A stretch of 64,000 nt of DNA. Source: Methyloceanibacter caenitepidi (GTDB lineage: Bacteria; Pseudomonadota; Alphaproteobacteria; Rhizobiales; Methyloligellaceae). The position numbers were made by a program, and so were the translations under genes. Of this stretch, positions 24,460-33,078 are shown piece after piece; within the stretch, counting starts at the first letter, position 1, and every line of letters starts with the position of its first letter. The stretch covers positions 806,001 to 870,000 of the forward strand of contig NZ_AP014648.1 in assembly GCF_000828475.1 (NCBI RefSeq). Direction: 5' to 3'. Under the pieces are notes generated by a model. That model had not been told where the DNA came from. It searched no databases and worked only from the letters and a program-made list of their open reading frames with translations.

Positions 24460-25710
24460 ATGCGTTACTCACTCGCCAGCCTCTTCGCGAATGCACTGAC
24501 CGGCAACCGGAACTGGAAACCGGTCTGGCGCGAGCCGGAACCGAAGCCGTCCTACGACGTGGTCATCGTCGGTGGCGGCGGGCACGGACTCGCCACGGCG
24601 CACTACCTTGCCAAGGTTCACGGCATTACGAATGTCGCCGTGATCGAGAAGTCCTATCTCGGTTCGGGCAATGTGGGGCGCAATACCACGATTGTGCGCT
24701 CCAACTATCTGCTCCCCGGCAACGAGCCCTTCTACGAATGGTCGATGAAGCTCTGGGAAGGGCTTGAGCAGGATATCAACTACAACGCCATGGTAAGTCA
24801 GCGCGGCGTGCTGAACGTTTTCCATTCCGATGGACAACGCGACGCATTCGTTCGCCGCGGCAACGCCATGCGCTTTCACGGCGCCGATGCCGAACTGCTG
24901 GACAAGGAACAAGTCCGGGCGCTGGTGCCGTTCGTCGATTTCGAGAACGCACGCTTCCCCGTCAAGGGCGGCCTATATCAGCCGCGCGGCGGCACGGTGC
25001 GCCACGACGCCGTGGTCTGGGGCTATGCGCGCTCGGCGGACCAGCACGGCGTGGACATCATTCAGAACTGCGCGGCGACGGGCTTCCGTGTCGAGAACGG
25101 GCGCATCGTCGGCGTCGAGACCGAAAAGGGCTTCATCGGTGCCAAGAAAGTCGCGCTGTCCGTCGCGGGAAGCTCCTCGCGGGTGGCGGAGATGGCGGGC
25201 ATGCGCCTGCCCATCGAGGCACACGTGCTGCAGGCCTTCGTCACCGAAGGCATCAAGCCGCTGCTCGATACGGTTATCACCTTCGGCGCGGGCCATTTCT
25301 ATTGCAGCCAGTCCGACAAGGGCGGTCTCGTCTTCGGTGGCGACATCGATGGCTACAACACCTATGCCCAACGCGGGAATCTACCTGTTGTCGAAGATGT
25401 CGCCGAAGGCGGCATGGCGCTGATCCCCGCGATCGGGCGTCTGCGTATCCTCCGGTCCTGGGGTGGCCTGCTCGACATGTCGATGGACGGGTCGCCCATC
25501 ATCGATCAAACCCATATCGACGGGCTCTACTTCAACGGTGGCTGGTGCTACGGCGGCTTCAAGGCGACACCCGCCGCTGGGTGGTGCTTCGCCCATCTCA
25601 TCGCCACCGGTCAGTCTCATCCCTTCGCCGCAGCCTATCGCTTCGATCGCTTCGCCTCCGGCCGTGTGATCGACGAGAAGGGCATGGGCGCCCAACCGAA
25701 TTTGCACTGA
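24460..25710 (+). CDS. mgdA: N-methylglutamate dehydrogenase subunit A (sarcosine oxidase beta-like)
   Basis: A 416-residue FAD enzyme of the DAO family, homologous to SoxB. The FAD-binding motif is YDVVIVGGGGHGLATAHYLAK (about residue 28), followed by NVGRNTTIVRSNYLL near 75, which holds the flavin-linkage region of SoxB, and a C-terminal FNGGWCYGGFKATPAAG near 365. Together with MgdB-D it oxidises N-methylglutamate to glutamate, releasing the methyl group as formaldehyde or methylene-tetrahydrofolate. First gene of the plus-strand operon, divergent from the GlxA regulator. The ATG has no clear SD. I name it for N-methylglutamate and not sarcosine because gmaS and mgsABC lie beside it. Confidence 0.92.
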   Translation: MRYSLASLFANALTGNRNWKPVWREPEPKPSYDVVIVGGGGHGLATAHYLAKVHGITNVAVIEKSYLGSGNVGRNTTIVRSNYLLPGNEPFYEWSMKLWEGLEQDINYNAMVSQRGVLNVFHSDGQRDAFVRRGNAMRFHGADAELLDKEQVRALVPFVDFENARFPVKGGLYQPRGGTVRHDAVVWGYARSADQHGVDIIQNCAATGFRVENGRIVGVETEKGFIGAKKVALSVAGSSSRVAEMAGMRLPIEAHVLQAFVTEGIKPLLDTVITFGAGHFYCSQSDKGGLVFGGDIDGYNTYAQRGNLPVVEDVAEGGMALIPAIGRLRILRSWGGLLDMSMDGSPIIDQTHIDGLYFNGGWCYGGFKATPAAGWCFAHLIATGQSHPFAAAYRFDRFASGRVIDEKGMGAQPNLH

Positions 25711-25719
25711 GGAAGGGCT

Positions 25720-25983
25720 ATGCGGATCACCTGTCCCTATTGCGGCGCGCGTAACCTCGAAGAGTTCACCTATCGCGGCGATGCGACCGTGAAGCGGCCC
25801 GAGAGCATCGAAGAGACCGCGCGGGACGCCTGGATCGACTACGTCTACCTCCGCGACAATCCGGCCGGTCTTCACAAGGAGCTCTGGCACCACAGCGCGG
25901 GCTGCCACGCTTGGCTTCAAGTGACGCGCGATACCACCACCCATGAAATCGTTGACGTCGAACGTGTGGCGAAGGAGCGCTGA
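25720..25983 (+). CDS. mgdB: N-methylglutamate dehydrogenase subunit B (sarcosine oxidase delta-like)
   Basis: An 87-residue zinc-binding subunit. The N-terminal CPYCGARNLEEFTYRGDA carries the first two cysteines; His and Cys in LWHHSAGCHAWLQVTRDTTTHE supply the other ligands of the structural zinc known in SoxD. Length and motif order match SoxD (about 90-100 residues). SD GGAAGG precedes the ATG. It starts nine bases after mgdA and ends seven bases before mgdC. Confidence 0.93.
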   Translation: MRITCPYCGARNLEEFTYRGDATVKRPESIEETARDAWIDYVYLRDNPAGLHKELWHHSAGCHAWLQVTRDTTTHEIVDVERVAKER

Positions 25984-25990
25984 GAAGACG

Positions 25991-28963
25991 ATGGGTCAGA
26001 TCAATCGGCTATCGGGCAAAGGCCTTGTCGACCAGGGTAAGACGGTGTCGTTCCGCTTCGATGGACAGGAGTTCCAGGGCCATCCGGGCGACACGCTGGC
26101 GTCGGCGCTTCTCGCCAACGGTATTCGTTTGGTCGGCCGGTCGTTCAAGTATCACCGCCCGCGCGGCATTCTCACAGCAGGCTCAGAGGAACCCAATGCA
26201 CTGGTCGAGCTTCGCACCGGTGCGCGGCGTGAGCCAAACACGCGCGCGACCACGATCGAGCTCTACGACGGCTTGGACGCCACGAGCCAGAACCGCTGGC
26301 CGTCGCTGAAATACGACCTCCTGTCGGTGAATCAGCTGGCCTCGCCGATCTTCGGCGCCGGGTTCTACTACAAGACCTTCATGTGGCCGGCCTCCTTCTG
26401 GGAGAAGCTCTACGAGCCGATGATCCGCCGGGCCGCCGGCTTAGGCTATCCGTCGAAGGAGCCCGACCCCGACACGTATGAGAAGACGAATGCGTTCTGC
26501 GATGTCCTCGTCATTGGCGCCGGCGCGGCCGGGCTTTCCGCGGCTTTGGCGGCCGCGCGGGCAGGCGCGCGCGTTATTCTGTGTGACGAGGACTTCGCTC
26601 TGGGCGGCCGCCTCTTGGCGGAACGTGGCGAGATCGACGGTCAGTCGACGCAAGACTGGGCGCAGTCCGCGGTAGCCGAACTCGAGAGCCTTCCCAATTG
26701 CCGTATCTTACCGCGCACGACGCTCTTCGGCGTTTATGACGGCGGGATTTATGCAGCGGTCGAGCGCGTGGGCGATCACCTTCCCGAGCCGGAACCCCAT
26801 TCGCCGCGGCAGCGCCTCTGGCGGATCGTCGCCAAGCAATCAGTTCTATGCGCCGGCGCATTCGAACGGCCGATCGTGTTCGGCGACAACGACCGCCCCG
26901 GCGTGATGCTGGCGGGGGCCGTGCGCGCCTACGTTAATCGCTTCGGCGTCACCCCCGGCCGCAATGCCGTGATCTTCGCCGATAATCACGATGCGTTGCG
27001 GACGGCCACGGACCTGGCGGATGCCGGCATCGCGGTGCGCGCCATCGTCGACCCGAGGCCCCAGCGCTCCGCCGCGGCGGAACAGGTCGCCTCTGCGGCG
27101 GGGGCGATCTACGTCAACGGAATCATCGACGGCGTCAGTGGCGCCCATGGCATCAAGTCCGTCCGGATCAAGGATGCGCAAGGTGCCGTCACTGTGGTCC
27201 CGTGCGATCTTCTGGCGGTGTCCGGCGGTTGGAATCCGGCGCTGAATCTCACGACCCATTTGGGCGGCAAGCCCGCCTGGGACGAGGCCCTGTCTTGCCT
27301 CGTCCCAGGCAAGCTTCCGCCCGGCATGCGCGTTGCGGGCGCCGCAGCGGGTCAGTTCTCTTTGCAAGCCTGTCTGGCGAGCGGGGAGGCGGCGGGTGCC
27401 GGATCTGCTGAGGAATGCGGATTCTCTCCCTCGGCGCCCAGCCGTCCCGCGCCTGCGCCAAACGCCGGCCCGGCCACGCCCGTGTGGCATGTCGAAAGCA
27501 GAAGCGGCAAGGCCTTCGTCGATTTTCAGAACGACGTTGCCGCCTCCGACGTGAAGCTCGCGGCGCGGGAAGGTTTCCGCGTGCCCGATCACGTCAAGCG
27601 CTACACCACGCTCGGCATGGCGACGGACCAGGGCAAGACGTCGAATCTCAACGGCGCGGCCGTGCTGGCCGAGGCGACGGGGCGGCATCTCGGCGCTGTT
27701 GGCTCCACCACGTTCCGTCCACCTTTTACGCCGGTGGCCATTGGCGCACTCGCCGGTCATCATCGCGGGAAGGACTTCCGCCCCACGCGTCTGCCGCCCT
27801 CGCACGCTTGGGCCGAAGAGCAGGGCGCCGTGTTTGTCGAGGTCGGCGCGTGGATGCGCGCGCTGATGTTCCCGAAGGCCGGGGAGACGGCGCAACAGAC
27901 CGTCGATCGCGAGGTCGCCAACACACGCACCAATGTCGGCGTCTGCGATGTGTCGACGCTGGGCAAGATCGACGTGCAAGGGTCCGATGCCGGAACGTTC
28001 CTCGATCTCGTCTACATCAACGGCTTCTCCAAGCTCGCTGTGGGCAAGGCGCGTTACGGGCTCATGCTGCGCGAGGACGGCTTCGCCATGGACGACGGCA
28101 CGACAGCGCGCCTCGCCGAGGACCACTTCTACATGACGACCACCACGGCAAACGCGGTGAAGGTCAGTCAGCACCTGGAGTTCTGCCAGCAAGTGCTGTG
28201 GCCAGAGCTCGACGTGCAGACCGTGTCGCAGACCGAGCAATGGGCACAGTATGCCGTCGCGGGGCCGAACGCCCGCAAGGTCATCGAGGCATTGCTCGAT
28301 GCAGGCCAGGATATTTCGAACGAAGCCTTCCCCTACATGGCGTGCGGGACCTTTACGGTGTGCGGCGGCACGCCAGCTCGGTTGTTCCGGCTCTCGTTCT
28401 CCGGCGAACTCGCCTACGAGATTGGTGTGCCCGCACGGTTCGGCGATGGGCTGATCCGCGCGATCATGGACGCCGGCGCCGAACATGGCATCGCGCCCTA
28501 CGGTACCGACGCCCTCGGCGTCATGCGGATCGAGAAGGGCCATGCCGCGGGGCCGGAGCTCAACGGTCAGACCACGGCGCATGATCTTGGGCTCGGGAAG
28601 ATGATGTCCAAGAAGAAGGATTTCATCGGCCGCTTCATGGGCGAGCGCGAGGCGCTGAACGAACCTGCGCGGGCTGCGATGGTGGGCCTCAAGCCACTCG
28701 ATCCGAAGATGCGGATCAACGCCGGCGCCCATCTTGTTCCCAAGGATGCCGCCGCCGTCGCCGCCAACGATCAAGGCTATGTGACGTCCCAGGCCTATTC
28801 GCCGGAGCTCAAGAGCTTCATTGGCCTGGCGATGCTGGCCGACGGACCTACACGCTACGGCGAAGTGGTCAAGGTCTGCGATCCGTTGCGCAACTACGAA
28901 ACGCTCGCCGAGGTGTGCAGTCCTCACTTTGTCGATCCGGAAGGGGGGCGACTCCGTGTCTAA
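25991..28963 (+). CDS. mgdC: N-methylglutamate dehydrogenase subunit C (sarcosine oxidase alpha-like)
   Basis: A 990-residue SoxA-like subunit. An N-terminal ferredoxin-like fold without cluster cysteines (VSFRFDGQEFQGHPGDTLASALLANG, about residues 12-95) is followed by an NAD/FAD-binding domain (CDVLVIGAGAAGLSAALAAARAG near 170) and a C-terminal aminomethyltransferase (GcvT-like) folate-binding half (about 605-985), including VGVCDVSTLGKIDVQGSDA and YGTDALGVMRIEKGH. The folate half takes the methyl carbon of N-methylglutamate. I start at ATG 25991 (MGQINRLSGKG); a longer open frame to 25943 runs inside mgdB. The stop overlaps the mgdD start by eight bases. Confidence 0.93.
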   Translation: MGQINRLSGKGLVDQGKTVSFRFDGQEFQGHPGDTLASALLANGIRLVGRSFKYHRPRGILTAGSEEPNALVELRTGARREPNTRATTIELYDGLDATSQNRWPSLKYDLLSVNQLASPIFGAGFYYKTFMWPASFWEKLYEPMIRRAAGLGYPSKEPDPDTYEKTNAFCDVLVIGAGAAGLSAALAAARAGARVILCDEDFALGGRLLAERGEIDGQSTQDWAQSAVAELESLPNCRILPRTTLFGVYDGGIYAAVERVGDHLPEPEPHSPRQRLWRIVAKQSVLCAGAFERPIVFGDNDRPGVMLAGAVRAYVNRFGVTPGRNAVIFADNHDALRTATDLADAGIAVRAIVDPRPQRSAAAEQVASAAGAIYVNGIIDGVSGAHGIKSVRIKDAQGAVTVVPCDLLAVSGGWNPALNLTTHLGGKPAWDEALSCLVPGKLPPGMRVAGAAAGQFSLQACLASGEAAGAGSAEECGFSPSAPSRPAPAPNAGPATPVWHVESRSGKAFVDFQNDVAASDVKLAAREGFRVPDHVKRYTTLGMATDQGKTSNLNGAAVLAEATGRHLGAVGSTTFRPPFTPVAIGALAGHHRGKDFRPTRLPPSHAWAEEQGAVFVEVGAWMRALMFPKAGETAQQTVDREVANTRTNVGVCDVSTLGKIDVQGSDAGTFLDLVYINGFSKLAVGKARYGLMLREDGFAMDDGTTARLAEDHFYMTTTTANAVKVSQHLEFCQQVLWPELDVQTVSQTEQWAQYAVAGPNARKVIEALLDAGQDISNEAFPYMACGTFTVCGGTPARLFRLSFSGELAYEIGVPARFGDGLIRAIMDAGAEHGIAPYGTDALGVMRIEKGHAAGPELNGQTTAHDLGLGKMMSKKKDFIGRFMGEREALNEPARAAMVGLKPLDPKMRINAGAHLVPKDAAAVAANDQGYVTSQAYSPELKSFIGLAMLADGPTRYGEVVKVCDPLRNYETLAEVCSPHFVDPEGGRLRV

Positions 28964-29558
28964 GCTGAAATCCATGTCCGCTCTTGAGAGTGTGGCGGTC
29001 CCGGGACGCCATGGCAAATCCGACGGTCCGGCGGGCGTTACCTTGCAGGAGCGCGCCGATCTCGGTCTGGCAACGCTTGAGGTTCGCAAAGGTCAAGCGG
29101 CCGCTCTCGATGCCGCGGTCCAAGCCGCCTATGGCGTCGCGCTCCCGAACGGGCCCGTGTCGGCCGTAGGCAAGGGCGTCCGCTTTGTCGGCGTCGGCCC
29201 CGGTCAATGGTTCGCCGTATCCGAGACGCACGCGAACGAAGCCCTGGCGAACGATCTGGCCACAAAGCTCGAAGGTCTGGCTTCCGTCGCCGACCACAGC
29301 AGCGGCCGGGCCGTGGTTCGCGTCGAAGGGCCGTCCGTCCGCGATGTGCTGGCCAAGGGGCTCGCTATCGATCTCGACCCGGGCGTCTTCGGCGACGGGG
29401 CGGCGGCCGTCACCAATATCAGCCATATGGGCGTCCTAGTCTGGCGGGACGGCGAGGCTTTCGACCTGGCGGTTTTTCGCAGCGTTGCCGGCAGTTTCTA
29501 TGGCTGGCTCGAGGAAGCGGCAGCCGCATACGGCCTGGATGTCGTCACGACATCGTGA
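28956..29558 (+). CDS. mgdD: N-methylglutamate dehydrogenase subunit D (sarcosine oxidase gamma-like)
   Basis: A 200-residue SoxG-like subunit with a weak GcvT-type fold, beginning MSKLKSMSALESVAVPGRHG. Recognisable segments are LGLATLEVRKGQ, FVGVGPGQWFAVSE near 70, and VTNISHMGVLVWRDGEAFDLAVFRSVAGSFYGWLEEAA near 150-190. The start is GTG at 28956 with SD GGGGGG, overlapping the end of mgdC, so the two are translationally coupled. It closes the mgdABCD operon. The 183-base gap that follows holds a GC-rich hairpin (29648-29665). Confidence 0.9.
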   Translation: MSKLKSMSALESVAVPGRHGKSDGPAGVTLQERADLGLATLEVRKGQAAALDAAVQAAYGVALPNGPVSAVGKGVRFVGVGPGQWFAVSETHANEALANDLATKLEGLASVADHSSGRAVVRVEGPSVRDVLAKGLAIDLDPGVFGDGAAAVTNISHMGVLVWRDGEAFDLAVFRSVAGSFYGWLEEAAAAYGLDVVTTS

Positions 29559-29647
29559 CCGGCTGACGCGTGGCCACGGCCCTTGCGGACGGCAAGCTGC
29601 TTGGGAATCCTGGCAGTTCCTATTAGACTTATTCTAACTGGGGGAGG

Positions 29648-29665
29648 TCGGGGCATCAGCCCCGA
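29648..29665. repeat. Hairpin downstream of mgdD
   Basis: TCGGGGC (29648-29654) and GCCCCGA (29659-29665) with loop ATCA, about 90 bases after the mgdD stop. No T-run follows, so it could be a mRNA 3'-stabilising hairpin of the mgd transcript or a leader hairpin of the next gene. Confidence 0.35.
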
Positions 29666-29740
29666 AGCGGCGTCGGCCGGCCGCGGGCAAGATTCTCGGT
29701 GAGAGCGTGGCCGTCAGCTCTCGAAACGTGAGAGACGACA

Positions 29741-30175
29741 ATGAGATCTCCCGTGATCCTTGCCTTCGCGCTCGGCGCTTTGTTCTGCGGCCCCGTCATG
29801 GCCGAACCCGACCAGCCGACCCGCATGGGGGCGGACAAAGAAAAGACCGTATACGTACAGCTCATCGTCAAGGCGTGCCCCGCGGCAGAGACCCCGCTTG
29901 AGCCGACCAATCAGGGCAAGATTTACGACAACGAGAAGTCGCTGACCCCCGAGGAGCGCAAGGCGGCGCTCGTGTCGCTGGGCTGCATCGACGTTCCCGT
30001 GCCCATGGAATTCCTCGCCGACGCCATGTCGCCGAACGCTTGTATCGGCCGCGGCGGCTTCATGGCCGCCATGCAATTCCTGCAACAGCGCCAGGATCTA
30101 CACGACTTTCCGGCGGTCGGGTCCTGGCACTGTGTGATCTCCGATCACGAGGTCATCGGCGCGTCGACCATGTAG
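29741..30175 (+). CDS. Exported protein of unknown function with conserved cysteines
   Basis: A 144-residue protein with a signal peptide (MRSPVILAFALGALFCGPVMA, cleavage after residue 21). The mature part is about 123 residues with four cysteines (KACPAAET, LGCIDVPV, NACIGRGG, WHCVISD), an even number compatible with two disulfides in the periplasm. I do not recognise a named family. It ends about 65 bases before a strong terminator (30239-30270). It could be transcribed alone or as the tail of mgdABCD; the 183-base gap argues for an own promoter. Confidence 0.65.
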   Translation: MRSPVILAFALGALFCGPVMAEPDQPTRMGADKEKTVYVQLIVKACPAAETPLEPTNQGKIYDNEKSLTPEERKAALVSLGCIDVPVPMEFLADAMSPNACIGRGGFMAAMQFLQQRQDLHDFPAVGSWHCVISDHEVIGASTM

Positions 30176-30238
30176 GACGCGCCGGACACGCGTCCGCCCG
30201 GCGCGACCGGCACGGACCCGAGATCCGCGAAAAGAAGA

Positions 30239-30270
30239 GGCACGGGGGCCGTTCACCGTGCCCTTTTTTT
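30239..30270 (+). terminator. Rho-independent terminator after the exported protein
   Basis: Stem GGCACGG (30239-30245) with CCGTGCC (30256-30262) followed by TTTTTTT (30264-30270). It closes transcription that begins at or before 29741 and insulates the antiporter gene. Confidence 0.85.
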
Positions 30271-30300
30271 GTGTGGGCTGGGCTGATCGTGCCAATTTTG

Positions 30301-30322
30301 CCAAGGTTCTGAAAAACCTTGG
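30301..30322. repeat. Inverted repeat upstream of the ybaL-like gene
   Basis: CCAAGGTT (30301-30308) and AACCTTGG (30315-30322), six-base spacer, about 130 bases before the antiporter start codon. It may be a leader hairpin or an operator. It has no T-run. Confidence 0.35.
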
Positions 30323-30453
30323 CCCACACCAAAACTTTCGTCACAGGGCGGCAGGGATGTCGTATTGAGGACGATGGGGCTTGCCGCCGGCTGACTCCCA
30401 GGTCGGCCCGCGCACGTTCCCACGATGACGACGGCCAGCCGGGACTGATTGAA

Positions 30454-32202
30454 ATGCTACATGTGCCACCACTCGTTTCGACACTGACGATTGGTCTGGT
30501 GCTTGCTTTCAGCCTGGGCCTCGTGGCGCACCGGCTGAAGTTCCCGCCGCTCGTGGGCTACCTGGTGGCGGGGATCGTCATCGGCTTCGCGCCCGCCGTC
30601 GGTGCCGATCAGAACATCGCCAACCAGCTGTCCGAAGTCGGTGTGATTCTGCTCCTGTTCGGCGTCGGGCTTCATTTCTCCCTGCAGGATCTATTGTCGG
30701 TCCGCGCCATCGCGATTCCCGGGGCCATTGCGCAGGGCCTTATCGCGACGCCCCTCGGGATGGCGGTCGGGTGGGCGCTTGGCTGGTCTCCGGCCGCCGG
30801 GTTCATCTTCGGTCTCTCCCTGTCGGTCGCGAGTACCGTGGTGCTCCTGCGCATGCTGCAGGAACGCCGTCTGCTCGAGACCGAGCGCGGCAAGATCACT
30901 ATTGGCTGGCTGATCGTTCAGGACATCGCCATGGTTCTCGCGTTGGTGCTTCTGCCGGCCATCACCGGGCTCTTTCAGGGCGAAGCGCCACCCGATTTGA
31001 GCGTGATGCTGCGGCAGGTCGCCGAGGTGGTCGGCAAACTGCTCGTCTTTACCTTGGCGATGCTCGTGGTGGGCAAGAAGCTGATCCCGGCCCTGCTTCA
31101 TTACGTTGCCCACACCGGCAGCCGCGAACTGTTTCGCCTCGCCGTGCTTTCGATCGCGCTCGGCTTCGCTTTCCTCGCGGCTGAACTCTTCGGCGTGTCC
31201 CTCGCGCTCGGCGCCTTCTTCGCCGGGATGGTGCTGAGCGAGTCGCAGCTCAGCCAACAGGCGGCGACGGAATCGCTGCCGCTGCGCGATGCCTTCGCGG
31301 TGCTGTTCTTCGTCTCTGTGGGTATGTTGTTCCACCCCGCCATCATGATCGATGCCCCGCTTGCCGTGCTCGCGACGGTAGTGATCATCATCATCGGCAA
31401 ATCACTCGCGGCCTTTGCCGTGGTGCGTCTGTTCGGCCAGTCGTCCGACACGGGCCTGATGATCTCGGCATCGCTCGCGCAGATCGGTGAATTCTCCTTC
31501 ATCCTCGCGAGCCTTGGTTTGGCCTTGGGTGTCCTGCCGAACGAGGGCCGCGATCTGATCCTGGCGGGGGCGATCATCACGATCCTGCTGAACCCGCTTC
31601 TGTTCGGGGCGCTCGACCGTTACTTCGCGCGGCGCGACCAGACGCGTGCCGAAGAGGCCGCCCCCGAGGCGACGGAAGAAGAAGGCGATGAGAAGGAAGC
31701 CACGCCGACCCGCGAGCCCATTCCTGAGACGGCATTGACCGACCATGTCGTACTGATCGGGCACGGACGCGTGGGGCGGTATGTCTCAAAGCAACTTCTG
31801 GAAAAGGGTATCCCCGTCTACATCGTCGAGGACAACGCAGAGGATGCCGCCGAGCTGAACGCGAACGGCATCGAGGCCTTGCACGGCAATGCGGCCGATC
31901 CCGAGGTCATCAAGTCGGCCAATCTCGGCCAAGCGCGGTGTCTCCTGGTGGCTATTCCCGACGCTTTCGAAGGCGGGCAAGTGGTCGAGCAGGCCCGTGC
32001 CATCAATCCGAAGCTCCGGATCGTGGCCCGCGCCCATTCGGAGGCCGAAATCGACCACCTGGCCAAGCACGGAGCGGACTTCGTGGTGATGGGCGAGCAT
32101 GAGATCGGCAAAGCCATGCTCGGAGAACTGAATGGTCTGAAGCGGCCCGTCACCGATGCGATGGCCAGTATGGCGACGGCCGGTCCCATTCGCGGCCGCT
32201 AA
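30454..32202 (+). CDS. ybaL: YbaL/KefB-type monovalent cation:proton antiporter with TrkA-N domain
   Basis: A 582-residue CPA2 transporter. About 12 transmembrane helices fill residues 1-385 with conserved segments shared with E. coli YbaL (GVGLHFSLQDLLSVRAIAIPGAIAQG, LGAFFAGMVLSESQLSQQAATESLPLRDAFAVLFFVSVGMLF, ASLAQIGEFSFILASLG). A short acidic linker leads to a cytoplasmic RCK/TrkA-N domain from about 430 (VVLIGHGRVGRYVSKQLLEKG) ending near 575. It should exchange K+ or Na+ for protons with nucleotide or glutathione-like control by the RCK domain. I start at ATG 30454 (MLHVPPLVSTL), which aligns with the family, although the open frame begins at 30319. Confidence 0.9.
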   Translation: MLHVPPLVSTLTIGLVLAFSLGLVAHRLKFPPLVGYLVAGIVIGFAPAVGADQNIANQLSEVGVILLLFGVGLHFSLQDLLSVRAIAIPGAIAQGLIATPLGMAVGWALGWSPAAGFIFGLSLSVASTVVLLRMLQERRLLETERGKITIGWLIVQDIAMVLALVLLPAITGLFQGEAPPDLSVMLRQVAEVVGKLLVFTLAMLVVGKKLIPALLHYVAHTGSRELFRLAVLSIALGFAFLAAELFGVSLALGAFFAGMVLSESQLSQQAATESLPLRDAFAVLFFVSVGMLFHPAIMIDAPLAVLATVVIIIIGKSLAAFAVVRLFGQSSDTGLMISASLAQIGEFSFILASLGLALGVLPNEGRDLILAGAIITILLNPLLFGALDRYFARRDQTRAEEAAPEATEEEGDEKEATPTREPIPETALTDHVVLIGHGRVGRYVSKQLLEKGIPVYIVEDNAEDAAELNANGIEALHGNAADPEVIKSANLGQARCLLVAIPDAFEGGQVVEQARAINPKLRIVARAHSEAEIDHLAKHGADFVVMGEHEIGKAMLGELNGLKRPVTDAMASMATAGPIRGR

Positions 32203-32222
32203 AGGCGCTTCACGGCTTTCTC

Positions 32223-32591
32223 TCAGGAGGCAGCTTCCGCCGCGAGCGCATCCGCTTCATCGTCCGTGAAAACGCGGCCGCGCGTCAGGAACCGGACGCC
32301 TTCCGGCGCCTCGAGAGAAAACCCGGAGCCGCGTCCCGTGACCACGTCGATCGTGAGCTGCGTGTGCTTCCAATACTCGAACTGATCGGCGCTCATATAG
32401 AAGGGGCACCCGCCGATCTCTCCGAGTTGCACGTCGCTCTGGCCCACGCGGAATTCGCCTGCCGGGTAGCACATCGGCGCGGAGCCGTCACAGCACCCGC
32501 CGGACTGATGAAACATCAACGGCCCATGCATGCCCCGGAGCTTGTCGATCAGCTCGAGAGCCGCATCCGTCGCCAAAACCCGCTCAACCAT
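32223..32591 (-). CDS. DUF779 family protein (second of a tandem pair)
   Basis: A 122-residue protein of the DUF779 family, which is found next to aldehyde dehydrogenases. Conserved features are RVLATDAALELIDKLR, the motif GPLMFHQSGGCCDGSAPMCY (three cysteines within about 12 residues, a possible metal site), and GEIGGCPFYMSADQFEYWKHTQLTIDVV. A good SD (GGAG) precedes ATG 32591, and its first eight bases overlap the end of the first DUF779 gene. No enzymatic role is established for the family; support of aldehyde dehydrogenase or copper/iron handling is only conjecture. Confidence 0.85.
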   Translation of the reverse strand: MVERVLATDAALELIDKLRGMHGPLMFHQSGGCCDGSAPMCYPAGEFRVGQSDVQLGEIGGCPFYMSADQFEYWKHTQLTIDVVTGRGSGFSLEAPEGVRFLTRGRVFTDDEADALAAEAAS

Positions 32592-32994
32592 TAACTCGGT
32601 CTCCTTCGTGTCGCGCTCTGTCGCCGCCGGACTTGTCACCAATTTCCAAGGCCGCCTTTTCCGAGTCGGTGAATTCTCGGCTCCGCGTGATGAAGCGGAG
32701 GCCCTCGGGAGTCTCCATCGAAAAAGCAGAACCCTGGCCGACCGCCACGTCGACCGTCAGCTGTGCGTGCCGGCAAGTTTCGAACTGATCGGCGTCCATG
32801 TAAACAGGGCAACCGCCGATCTCACCAAGGCGAATATCGTTCACGCCTAGCGCGAACTCGCGGTCGAGGTGACACATTGGAGCGGATCCGTAGCTGCACC
32901 CGCCGGACTGGTGAAACATCAGCGGTCCGTGCTTGGTTCGGAGCTTGTCGATGATCTCGAGAGCCGCATCCGTTGCCAGAACTCGCTCAACCAT
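32584..32994 (-). CDS. DUF779 family protein (first of a tandem pair)
   Basis: A 136-residue paralogue of the following gene, with RVLATDAALEIIDKLR, GPLMFHQSGGCSYGSAPMCH and GEIGGCPVYMDADQF. It differs in having Ser instead of the third Cys (GGCSYGS against GGCCDGS) and in a polar C-terminal extension of about 18 residues. Start is ATG 32994 with a weak SD GAAG. It lies 84 bases downstream of the ExaC-type aldehyde dehydrogenase, past a terminator-like hairpin, so its transcription may depend on read-through or its own promoter. Confidence 0.85.
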   Translation of the reverse strand: MVERVLATDAALEIIDKLRTKHGPLMFHQSGGCSYGSAPMCHLDREFALGVNDIRLGEIGGCPVYMDADQFETCRHAQLTVDVAVGQGSAFSMETPEGLRFITRSREFTDSEKAALEIGDKSGGDRARHEGDRVNG

Positions 32995-33012
32995 CTCTTC
33001 GCCTTCTAAAGT

Positions 33013-33045
33013 AAAACGGCCCGGCGAGTATACCCGCCGGGCCGT
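33013..33045 (-). terminator. Terminator-like hairpin between exaC and the DUF779 pair
   Basis: On the minus strand an 11-base perfect stem (ACGGCCCGGCG, positions 33045-33035, with CGCCGGGCCGT, 33026-33016) is followed by TTTT. It lies 34 bases after the aldehyde dehydrogenase stop and 22 bases before the first DUF779 start, so it probably reduces but does not stop expression of the DUF779 genes. Confidence 0.7.
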
Positions 33046-33078
33046 CAATGACGATTGTCTTGATCAGATCCGTCCGGC

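Noticed and set aside
26846..29089. A 747-codon open frame antisense to mgdC
   Set aside because: It is rich in Arg/His/Gly as expected from the reverse frame of a GC-rich gene, has no recognisable domain, and mgdC on the other strand is a clear enzyme subunit.
24460..29558. Heterotetrameric sarcosine oxidase soxBDAG
   Set aside because: Sequence alone would allow it, but the adjacent mgsABC-gmaS genes and the divergent arrangement indicate N-methylglutamate dehydrogenase.
32223..32994. The two DUF779 frames as a single frameshifted gene
   Set aside because: Each has its own start, SD and full-length domain; they are tandem paralogues.
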